Shown: positions 1-8,731 of the stretch, piece after piece | Position numbering within the stretch: the first letter of the stretch is position 1 | Layout of the letters: each line of letters begins with the position of its first letter | DNA from: Haplosporangium gracile | Taxonomy: Eukaryota > Mortierellomycota > Mortierellomycetes > Mortierellales > Mortierellaceae | Reading direction: 5' to 3' | DNA length: 16,220 nt | Assembly: GCA_015499985.1 (NCBI GenBank) | Contig: JAAAUF010000294.1 | Location: 1 to 16,220, forward strand | Position numbers and translations under genes: made by a program | The notes under the pieces: generated by a model | Database searches by the model: none | What the model saw: only the letters and a program-made list of their open reading frames with translations | What the model was told of the DNA's origin: nothing

Positions 1-153
1 AAAAAAAAAAAAAAAAATAGGAACCACGATCGCGGTGTCGATTTCTTGTCGCAACTTCAGTGTGAATGTCGTCCGCAAGAGTAAGGTTGAGTGTTGCTCG
101 GTGACCCGTTCGTGAGCTGCAAGTGTGTTGGTTCCTGATCCGTTGTGTTGTTA
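1..153. other. 3' flank of the SWIB gene, ending in a poly(A) run
   Basis: The minus-strand CDS stops at 156-154 (TAA followed by another TAA). The remaining sequence would be its 3' UTR and terminator region. I see no AATAAA on the minus strand here. Positions 1-17 are all A (poly(T) in the sense of the gene), which may be a genomic homopolymer or a contig edge. Confidence 0.5.
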
Positions 154-1910
154 TTACTGAGCTGCGTGTGGTTGGATCACGTCCTCGGGCTTTATCAAGT
201 GAGCTCCAATGTACTTGTTCATCGAAAAGCAGTTGATCTTGTCCAGCCCGAACAGCGCTTTCATCTTATCGTCGCAATTGATATCGCGCTTGTCTACACA
301 GGTCAGAGGGGGTGGGGATGGTTGGGGTCAGAAAAGCGATAGTCGTGACAGCATGTCCTGTATGTTTCCCGTTTGATTAGAGGCAATGTATTAACGCATA
401 CCCTTTTCGTCCTGAAGGTTGTTTTCCTTGATATACACCCACAAGAACTTGACCACTTGATGTCGAGGCATCTATATCATTACAATTTAAATTATAGGAG
501 GTAAGTGACGAGATCCTCTGAGGTATAGTCGGTAGTCGCGAGTTCTCCGAAAACAGTAATAGCAAGAGACCAATATAATACCTCGATACGTCCTGAAGGT
601 CCTGTTTCGCCATACTTTCCAATGATATTGTAGAGTGTGTCGCTAATGGCGTAAGGACGAGTGAATCCATTGAGTTTCTCTGTTCCGTCCTCGTTGAGTG
701 GCTTGGCCCGCTTCTTCTTTGGCTCACCGTCGTCCTTGTCCTTGTCCTTGCTCGAGCTCGACCTCTTCTTTGTGTCCTTCTTCTTCTTGTCCGCCTCCTT
801 CTTCTTCTTTGCTGCCGATGACGATGACGATGACTTTTTGGACGATTCCTTCTTTGGTGGCCGCTTCTTGCTTGATCCTTCCACAGACGAGTAAGATGCA
901 TCCGATTCATCGTCCGATTCCCGACTGCTTTCAGGTGTCACAGGTCGTTTGGTTGATGGAGATTTATTGACAGGTGGTGTTGCTGGCTTGGGTGCAACAT
1001 AGGATGTTGGTGGAAGCGCGAACCCGCCAAAGGCGTTTTGTACTGGTGGCGCCGGTGCTTGCTGTGGCATCGCCGGCATGTAGATGGGTTGGATCTGTGC
1101 GTGCTGCTGTTCCACACCGTTGTGTTGCTGGGTTGTTGGTCCTCCATTCAGCACTAGTCGTTCGTTCTATAGCCAATAAAAAGGCGTCAACACAGGTTAG
1201 TTCATGAACAATTCACCCTATGGTGTCATTCATTTTAGCTCAAGAATGAAGTGATATGGAGGATCATTAAAGTTTACCTCGTCTGTGATCTGCTCATAGA
1301 TTTCCATGACAAGGTCATCAAACTGTTCCTTGATGGGAGCCAAGTCGGTGCGCTCCAAGGCCTCGACTTTTTTCCGGATACTGCGCGCTGATACAGTGGT
1401 GATGTCTGCCTGCCGGATCAGGTCTAATAAGTACAGAGTGAAATAAAGTGGTCTGGTTAGTTATAAAGTAAAGGAGACGGGAGAGAGAATGAGAGAAGTA
1501 GCGTCGGACAGCAAGGGGAGCAGAAAGGAGAAGAGTCACGGCACTTTTCAAAGAGACTTTTCATGTAAATGACTGCAAACTCTTGTTGTTGCTGCCCTCT
1601 TTCATTGCAAACAAAGTGGGCCGTGGAACACGAACATGCCACGTCCTGCAGTCATGCGGGATCTAGCTGCAACTAAAACAGTAAAGTTGATCGCTGTTGA
1701 GTGTCGTTGCTGAACGCGTTGCAGATGGCCGAGTCTAGTTCTCTTTGACAAGGGTGAGTTTGAATTGGTGTCCTCGTCCAGTGTGATTGTTGTGTTCCAA
1801 GTGTGAGGTATATGTTTGTATGCATGTGAAGAAGTAAGCGTGTTGGTGCGGTGAGCGTTTGATTGACTATTACCTGTGATTTGTCGACGGTACTGTTGTA
1901 CGTTGGCCAT
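154..1910 (-). CDS. DEK_C + SWIB/MDM2 domain protein (Uaf30/Tri1-like), 5 exons
   Basis: The CDS joins exons 1910-1874, 1423-1278, 1166-582, 471-402 and 293-154 (minus strand). All four introns (450, 111, 110 and 108 nt) are GT-AG, the phases close exactly, and 978 nt give 325 aa. Residues 1-61 form a DEK C-terminal-type helical domain, including QADITTVSARSIRKKVEAL, FDDLVMEIYEQI. Residues about 62-216 are a Gln/Pro then Ser/Lys-rich linker with a likely nuclear localisation signal, PKKKRAK (210-216). Residues about 229-312 are a SWIB/MDM2 fold: FTRPYAISDTLYNIIG, QVVKFLWVYIKENNLQDEK, INCDDKMKALFGLDKINCF, SMNKYIGAHL. This DEK_C-then-SWIB order is that of yeast Uaf30 (RNA polymerase I upstream activating factor) and its paralogue Tri1, so a nuclear chromatin or rDNA transcription role is likely by family; which of the two it matches cannot be told here. 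The start ATG lies in CCATGGCC after a pyrimidine-rich leader. The first intron (450 nt) is much longer than the others. Confidence 0.9.
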
Positions 1911-3764
1911 GGTGTGAGCGAAAGTGAAGAAGGGAGTATTAGCGAGAGGAAGGAAGAGAGCGAATAAAGGTTGTTTGTTGTGGATTAAAAAGAAGAAAAG
2001 AAGGAAAGAAGAGAAGATTAATGAAGTCATGTCTTACACTTTTGAGCTGACCTTCTCATCGTTCCTCTTTCCTTCTTCCTTCCTTCCTTCGTGTGCTCAA
2101 AATTAAATTGGGAAAAATCAAAGTCGCACATACACAGAGAAGCAAATACACGTACATGACTGCTGCAGATTCATTTCGTCGATATTGTACGTGATAGCTT
2201 TCGCATCTTTGGCGAAATGCACTCACTAGAAACGGTCAATGCTGATACAAGGTGCCAAGGTGTAAGAAGGCGCGTGTTCGCTGTGGGGAAACAAAACAAC
2301 AATGAGTTTCGTTCTTTCTTCTTCTTCCTTTTCCTTTTCTTTCTATATTTCAACTATTATTCTCCTTCATCACCGTACTTTGGCTTTTATTTTTTTATGT
2401 TCGGCACCCTCCCCACAAGAGAACAAACAAAAACAATAGTCCGCCGTTGTTACTTATTAACACAAGAGGTAGCAGTTCTGTACCTCAACCCTCACTTACA
2501 TACGTCGCCAATTCCGGGCTTTAATTCAAGGATGATCGAGATGTTTGACTTTTCAGCACGTCGATAATTAACCAGTTGACTCGGACACCAAAGTCTTGAC
2601 CTGAATCATCCTACTCAACAGGGCCTGCAACAAAATCTGAACTTCTTCCATATACAAACGCTATGTCTGCCGCCATGACACGCTTCTTTGCCATGGGAGA
2701 ATTGACTGTCCATCTTGCCGCCTTTTTCGATTTCTAGAAATTTTACGCGTTACTCGTGCCTATTTTTTTCATTGGCTGATGCTATCTAAGCTTAATATTT
2801 GCGCAGATGTGTGTTTCGCAGTCATTATGCGCCTTTGTCTGATCTTTAAATCGCCATTAGGCGGAAATAATGATTGCGGGCGTTTGTTATGGCTGCTATT
2901 GACCCTTGGTTTGCATTTACGTGATGGCAACGGGCGGAAAAAATTTGATCCGCAACCCTCTTCTTTGGAAAACAACTAGCTGAGCTAGTATTTCTCCTGT
3001 CCCTTAAGCGTCTGTTTCCTTCTGGTTGTACAGCGCAAGACTAAAAATATAAATCATGTAGACGTCCACATGGTCCACAATGTGAGTATTGTAAAGTAAT
3101 GCGGTCTGCTGTGTATTAATTGCTTATAAATCTTGTCGGATATATGTTGAAATGCTTAGTGGGTAAGTTCTTTCCTTTTCTGGAGCATTGACATTCGGAG
3201 GTATTGATGGCTTGCATCCATAATACAATCACCGTGCGCAATTTTCCCATGACTGGTCCATCCCGGACTGATCGGTAAATATGAGCATTTTCCCATAACT
3301 CCTCCTCCTCATCATCATCATTACAAATTATTAACAATCTCTCTATCTTTCTCTCACACCCTCTCTCTTTTTTCTTCTCTCCTCCGTTCGTCCCTTGTCT
3401 CTTCTTTCCACAGCCCTACCGCTTCTATACACACACCTATCTCCTCTCTATTTACCCAAAAGCCTTCATCTCTCGACGATTCTCTTCCGTCCACTACATC
3501 GTCAGCTCCTTCACCATCCTCATATCGCCAACTCCACCACCAACACCTACTCTTTCTCACTAAAGTTTCGCCTTTTCTCATTGTCCTCCGCAAAAAATTT
3601 GCATTTCTAAAGTCGAAACACCACTTGTTGGGCAACCCTCGTCACCGGGTGAACTACACGACAAGTATTTGGACTTGAGCCTGCTGGGAACGTAACGCGC
3701 AGAGATTTACGGATTTATAAAAATACAACCACTAGACCCACACCTGATCGCTGTTGAGTACCAG
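1911..3764. promoter_or_regulatory. Divergent intergenic region between the SWIB gene and the unknown gene
   Basis: About 1.85 kb separate two divergently oriented start codons. The first about 190 nt (1911-2100) are pyrimidine-rich when read as the leader of the SWIB gene. A second C/T-rich tract (about 3340-3560) precedes the plus-strand gene. Visible motifs are ACGCGT at 2745-2750 (the MluI cell-cycle box sequence), an inverted CCAAT box at 2771-2775 (attgg), and a TATA-like box at 3716-3724. Open frames here are short and off-register, and I see no domain in any of them. The motifs are sequence matches only; function is inferred. Confidence 0.5.
3716..3724 (+). promoter_or_regulatory. TATA-like box
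   Basis: TATAAAAAT lies 40 nt before the ATG at 3765, downstream of a long C/T-rich tract, which is a usual fungal core-promoter arrangement. This supports a genuine 5' end for the unknown gene even though its coding frame is now broken. Function is inferred from position and sequence only. Confidence 0.4.
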
Positions 3765-5643
3765 ATGGCGGCCTTCCTCCTTGCAGAAAAGTTCTTACCT
3801 TCTCAGATCGCCCCAGTTTTGGATGGACGTCAGACAGATCAAATGGCCAAGGCAAGGGCATCCAGGACCCGTGACCAGGAAAAAGCTGCTGGATATGTTG
3901 AACACGTGATCGAGGTTGTTACCGAACGGACGTTAAATAGAGATTGGCCGTCAGGAACGCTTGTCACAAACGCCCAGACCAAGTTGCTACCACTATTCGT
4001 CCTCACATCGGATTCCAAGGATCGGTTCAGTGTCGGACTTCGGATACAGTTTCCTAACGCCATCGTGTGCGCGATGCTGAGGCTGAGACTGAGGCTGATT
4101 CCGCCATTGGCCACATCCACGCCACCAACCCAAGGATAACCATTAACGGTGTTGGGCTTGAACGCGTGACAGTTTCATCGGACTCTGATCTACTTTTGCA
4201 TCTGGGCATCTGATTCGCCTTCGGAGAATACCCCATATGTTCAAGGAGCACTTCCTCTTTATCCCTGAAAGCGACGTCCTGACCACAGTGGTGTTTACCA
4301 CCGAGGAGCAACTTCTCCTGTTCGCCATTGTGAGCAACAATGAATACTCCAAGAATATCGAAAGTCTGGGCCTTGTCAGGAACCGCAGCATCATCACCAA
4401 CGTCGCTACATCGCCAGAAAATCTCGACGACTTGGACATCCTGCTTGCAAAGTACATGAAAAAGGCGCGAGAGGTGGCTGATGATGAGGATATGGCTGTT
4501 CCAGTGCACTTTGAATCTGCACGGGTGATCTTAAAACACCAGCGACCAACGTTCACGACTGTTGGATCCGCCTCAAATGCTCGCTTTGATGATCTCCAGG
4601 GATGGCCTGCAGCAGCACTACGACTTAGAACGGCCAGTATTCTTGATAGGTCCGAGATTCCTAGGTAAGATCTTTTTTTTTGATGAGTCGTTTTGATAGT
4701 GTTATTCATCATTGCCGCAAGAAAATGCTATTGCGGTCAATTGCTAATTTTACTTACCAGTGCTTCTCTATAGTCTGTTATTAGCTCCGAGATGCCATTT
4801 TATACTGGCCACAATACAACATTCAATCAGTCTCGTTCATACTTCTCGGACAAGGGAACCATTCTCACGTCGGAAAAGCGTCAGATTGACGCTACCATCT
4901 TAGCGCTCAGAGGGACCACGGAACCCCGCCGGGAAGAAAAGGAAGAAAGGTGCAGGAACTGTCAACAGAACGACAATAGCGATTCAAGGGACAAGAAGCA
5001 GGAGAAGGAGGATATCAAGAATAACTTAAATCATCTCGACGTAAGGTCATCGAAGACCCCAATCGTAAGGCCAGCCATACCATCAGTGTCAAGTCTGCTA
5101 CTCGGGAAGACAGACAGATTTGCAAGGTCACCAAGATTCTTCAGATTGGATCTGTGCATGCGTGCTTGAAGCGTGCGTTGAGCAATGGGATCGAAAATGT
5201 TGCTTGGCGGACAAATCAAGTACCATCTCAACTAGGTGCTTCAGCTCGACGTTGAACATCTCGTCCAACAAGTCTGGCCCTGGCCCCTCTCGCCGGACGA
5301 TGAGTTCTACCAACTGAACTTGATCGATCGTTTGGATATCATCCCCGATTTTACTCTATATCGACAACTCGTCGCGTACCTTCTCAATGGCGAACAAGGA
5401 GCCGGCTCCCAGTATCAGCGCCGACTCAACGCCCCGTCAGGACGATTCGCACCCGTCACAACCCAGCAGCACAACAAGCAGTCCCAAGCCACCACACTCT
5501 CTCCAAGCATACGAGCGGTTCCAGTAGTTAACACAGTTCGAGCCATTCAATGCTCGGCCCGGCGCACTACCATTTCTCACCTGGCAGCCAAAACGACCTT
5601 CACAGCGATGAAGGGCCATTATCTCAACTCGATCGCAAGTTGA
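3765..5643 (+). pseudogene. Unrecognised protein gene with several frame disruptions
   Basis: I do not recognise the family. Reading starts at ATG 3765 and is protein-like, including HVIEVVTERTLNRDWPSGTL and LLPLFVLTSDSKDRFSVGLR. It must change frame near 4070 to continue as DAEAETEADSAIGHIHATNP, and again near 4205 to continue as SDVLTTVVFTTEEQLLLFAI and GWPAAALRLRTASILDRSEI up to 4664. The first change fits a 2-bp GC gain in GTGTGCGCGAT; the second fits an 8-bp duplication, GCATCTGG/GCATCTGA (4198-4213 area). A clean 120-nt GT-AG intron (4665-4784) follows, restoring frame at 4785 with MPFYTGHNTTFNQSRSYFSD. From 5025 to 5250 another frame is protein-like (KVTKILQIGSVHACLKRALS). From 5236 a third takes over (LDVEHLVQQVWPWPLSPDDE), ending at a stop at 5641-5643. 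No transmembrane segment or signal peptide is evident. Sequencing error is possible, but both neighbouring genes read through without shifts. Confidence 0.55.
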
Positions 5644-5775
5644 GCGCTGTATTGTGCTGTCATGGGTTCCTTGCAACCCGTTGTTCTTATGAACATTAAA
5701 TGGGCGAAAAAAACCTGATTATAACAATTTCACTCCGCTGGTCTTACTCGTTATTCAATATACATCAGCCAATGA

Positions 5776-5925
5776 AGCCCCGATCAGGATGCCAAAAGAC
5801 GGCGTCTAATTTGGTTCTTTTTCAAGCACAATGCCGACAAGCATTCATATCGCGACTTTCCTTGCCCCAAGTTGGCTCCCGGATTTATTTTCTTGACGGA
5901 GGAGGGTTTCTTATGTAGATTGTGA
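5776..5925 (+). pseudogene. Short coding-like fragment, possible degenerate exon
   Basis: An open stretch of 49 codons lies between stops at 5773-5775 and 5923-5925, with no usable ATG. It reads as protein rather than noise: FFKHNADKHSYRDFPCPKLA followed by PGFIFLTEEGF. It is in the same orientation as the unknown gene and 130 nt after its stop, so it may be a decayed downstream exon. A donor-like GTGAGA lies at its end (5922-5927). I recognise no domain, and composition-based reading of so short a frame is weak evidence. Confidence 0.3.
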
Positions 5926-6100
5926 GACGACTCTAAGTGTCGAAGCTTGTTCGAGATTTACTACAAAAGATAAGGACAAAAGAATAACGAGAAAGAAAGA
6001 CGAGATCACAAGGATCTTTTTTTTTGTCAAGTAAAAAAGGAAGCTGCTTATGTGCAGTACCTAACCTCAATACCAACCATGTTTACCATGTCTAGGTTAC

Positions 6101-6109
6101 TATAAAATA
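6101..6109 (+). promoter_or_regulatory. TATA-like sequence
   Basis: TATAAAATA lies 34 nt before the donor-like site at 6143. If transcription starts near 6130 it would produce a short non-coding first exon spliced to the orphan exon at 6331. A TATA-like string is common by chance in A/T-rich intergenic DNA. Confidence 0.2.
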
Positions 6110-6330
6110 GGAGGGTGAAGGAGAGTGCGAGGGGAGTGAGAGGTAAGGGGCTGGGTGGACGACATGTTGTCATTGTTGTCCACCTTTGCTTTGTGTGTTT
6201 GCTCGTTATCCCCTTACTGAGCAAAAGTGAGATGCGCTATTTTGTCTTTTGTGTTCACCGTCCAAGGGCGAAAAGGGGGAGATCTCAATCTAACTTTTTT
6301 AATCCATTTCCCCTCTCCCCTCCCTTTCAG

Positions 6331-6610
6331 TAAAGGAAAGGGCCCGATCGAGGTCTTGGACCTCTTTGACTCCAACGACGCAAACATTGAAGTTGCAGAT
6401 GAGAAGCAAGGCAACAACGACAGCCAGAGTCCTGCAGCGCCAGAGGTGGTTCTTCCGGTGATCGTGCACTCTTTGTCCTGGAGAGGCGTTTTTTTTATTT
6501 ATTCTAAGAATGTCCTGGAGAGGCCTGTTGACCACTTAACTGAGTCTTGGTCATATGTCTTGTTCCTGGCATTTTGTTCAGTTTCTTTTTTTCTTTTTTG
6601 TTTTGGATGA
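6331..6610 (+). pseudogene. Possible orphan exon after a good splice acceptor
   Basis: The acceptor CCTTTCAG at 6323-6330, with a pyrimidine tract and an upstream ctaac branch-point-like sequence (about 6290-6295), is followed by an acidic, protein-like frame: GPIEVLDLFDSNDANIEVAD, then EVVLPVIVHSLSWRG. A matching donor (gagag|gtaagg) ends at 6142, giving a plausible 188-nt intron 6143-6330. The upstream piece has no ATG, though a TATA-like box (6101-6109) precedes it. From 6488 the frame runs into a T-rich insert and then hydrophobic, low-quality sequence to a stop at 6608-6610. It could be the last exon of the broken gene upstream or a separate relic. No domain is recognised. Confidence 0.3.
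6474..6524. repeat. 14-bp direct repeats flanking a 23-bp T-rich insert
   Basis: TGTCCTGGAGAGGC occurs at 6474-6487 and again at 6511-6524. The 23 nt between are T-rich (on the minus strand, AATAAATAAAAAAAA). Removing one repeat plus the spacer (37 nt) makes the upstream frame end shortly after with SWRGLLTT and a stop, so the duplication appears to have extended or altered a former C-terminus. Confidence 0.6.
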
Positions 6611-8400
6611 TCGGCGTCATTGTCGGTAGGTCTCAAAAAAGTATTAAAGTCTGCATCTACACCTCCAAGAGCAGAACCCTTCGTCGTCGAGGGAAAAGAA
6701 TGAATCGATGCACTGGATATGTTGGCATCGCTTGTAGCCAAGGAGGATTCTCTTGGGCAAGACTACAAGGAAGGGAGTGGAATAAAGAAGGAGAGAATAT
6801 GCACGATAGAGTTTTCTGGAAGGCTTGCGATTTAGCGAACCGAGCAACGAGAAGGAAAATTGTGAGCCAATAGAAGAAGTGGTTGAGTTGGATTTGTCAC
6901 TTGTTTATTTTTCCATTTCCTTCTCTGGTCTGGGGCCAGAGAGGGTACACACAGACAGGCGGCGGGGTATTCGGATGGCATATGCAGGAACGACGAGATT
7001 CAATCGGGGGCGATGAAAAATGAAAATAAAATAACAAAAAAGAAAATCGACGCTAGTAAGGCACTATCAACAGCACAGTGAGCGTTTTTTCTGTGTCCAG
7101 GGACCTAAAGGGTAGGTCAAAAAACTTTTTCTATGAACCAAAAGGGCAAGAGAGGATAAAGTGATCTACGAAAAGCGCTTGCCGTTATGTGCGTTTCTTG
7201 TGCTTGGATGACATATGTAGTCTCATTTGACAGACAGTTCAGGAACAAAACGGCGAAACAAACTTGTTTCTTTTCAACTTTTTCCGCGGTTCTAGTCCCT
7301 GAGACCACATGAAATGAAAGAAGAGAGGGAAAAAAAAGGCACCAAGTTCCTTGCATTGTCAGATCTTTAATTCCTTTCTTGAGTGTTGTGTTCATATTCT
7401 CCTGACCTCTCACTAGCCTCTTTGAGTCTGCCCTTTGGCGTTGAACTCCAGCAAGCGGAGACGACATTCATTAAACGAGAAGAGAGACTAAGTGGCAAAG
7501 TAAGTTATACATATGGAAGGGATCATCGTCTTTTTTCAAGTTTTTTTTTTTATGGTCCTGGCATTTTCTAACGTATTTCACCCTTTTATTGCCTCGTTTG
7601 TTCTCCAGTGCTTATCCTCTCCCTTCCTCCATTTTCTATGTCCTTTGATTTCTTCCTTGCATGATTAATGGAATAGGATTACCCACCATTGCGTAAAAAA
7701 CTAAAAAACCACAAATTGAGGGGGCTGTCTGAGTAAATTGATAGAAAAGGAGAAATGAAGAAAGAGAAGACAAAGTAGGATAGCGCGTTTTTGTTGGTAC
7801 CTTTGTCCTATTGTCCTCCTCCCTCGCTTGTTCACTCGCTCGCTCCAGCTTGGTTGGACCAAGAGGGGTTACATACCTCCTGTATGTTTTCATCCGTTTG
7901 GAGAAAGAGAAAGATAACTGGCGATCTGGGCCTTTTTTCATTTCAGTTGTTCTGTGCCATGCCTGTAGTGCTCGCCAATCATATCAATTGATGATGATCG
8001 CATGGTGACAACACCGATATTTGGCTATTTAATTGGCCGAGGGTCCAATGGATGCTGTAGACATGAGTACCATAGCATAGCAGCAAGCATGGCCCTTGAT
8101 GTGAACTTACTGCAGCCATGCACCGGAGAGAGACGTAAGCCATTGGCTATAGACAAGGATGAAAGCGGGGGCCCCCTTTTGCGCAAAATAGGAATACTGA
8201 AGGGAAATAGAGGAGACGAGGGAGAGCTGACGACGACAACAGGGCAGGAAATGGCACTGACGATCGTTGATATAAATATACACATTGTTGTCCTATGTTA
8301 TCATGTTCCCCTTTCCTCCGATGCATCTATGCAAAGCGCAGAAGGGGAAAGAAAAAAAAAGACGAAGACGAAAGAAGAGGCACCAACCAACGACGGAAGA
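6611..8400. other. Intergenic DNA without a supported gene
   Basis: Both strands contain only short, compositionally poor open frames rich in Lys, Phe, Ser or Leu, with no domain signature and no consistent splice-joined frame. There are A/T-rich stretches (for example AATAAA motifs around 7020-7035) and many short homopolymers. A TATA-like string, TATAAATATA, lies at 8271-8280, about 450 nt before the histidine kinase start, and could serve that gene if its leader is long. I see no tRNA, snRNA or repeat family here. Confidence 0.4.
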
Positions 8401-8496
8401 AAAGAACCAATTGAACACTCGCTTTTTCTCACTCTTGTCCCTTTGTAATAATTTTTGCTCACGTTTTTCTTTGATTTTGTTAATATTTCTCTTACT

Positions 8497-8553
8497 CCTC
8501 CTCCCTCTCCCTCTCCCTCTCCCTCTTTATCCTCCTTATCCTCCTTATCCTCC
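8497..8553 (+). repeat. Pyrimidine microsatellite in the histidine kinase leader
   Basis: A run of CCCTCT/CTCCCT hexamers (8497-8526) is followed directly by three perfect copies of the 9-mer TTATCCTCC (8527-8535, 8536-8544, 8545-8553). It lies about 180-235 nt before the ATG at 8732, inside a broader C/T-rich strand-biased region (about 8440-8720), as is usual for fungal core promoters and 5' UTRs. Confidence 0.7.
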
Positions 8554-8731
8554 TTTCGACTCCCTCCTCGGCCCTTGTTTGATGTTATTTATTTCTTCTT
8601 CTTCATCCCTCTTCGTACCCTTCCCTTTGCTCGTCTTCCTTTCTTTCCGTTACTTCGTTACTTCCTCCCTTCAATCCTTTGTACTATAATCAACAACCCT
8701 TTCTTACTCTCTCTTCTATTCATTGTGTTCC

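Noticed and set aside
661..894. Plus-strand Phe/Asp/Ser-rich open frame opposite the SWIB gene
   Set aside because: It is the antisense shadow of the Lys/Ser-rich linker of the SWIB protein.
2662..2736. Short ORF beginning MSAAMTRFF in the divergent intergenic region
   Set aside because: Only 24 codons, with no leader signal, splice continuity or recognisable motif; expected by chance.
5940..5965. GTTCGAG string considered as a tRNA B box
   Set aside because: The flanking bases do not complete a B box, and no A box or cloverleaf arms could be placed upstream.
8285..8689. Pro/Leu-rich open frame (PLPLPLP, YPPYPPYPP)
   Set aside because: It is the translation of the C/T microsatellite in the histidine kinase leader; all three frames are open there because of composition.
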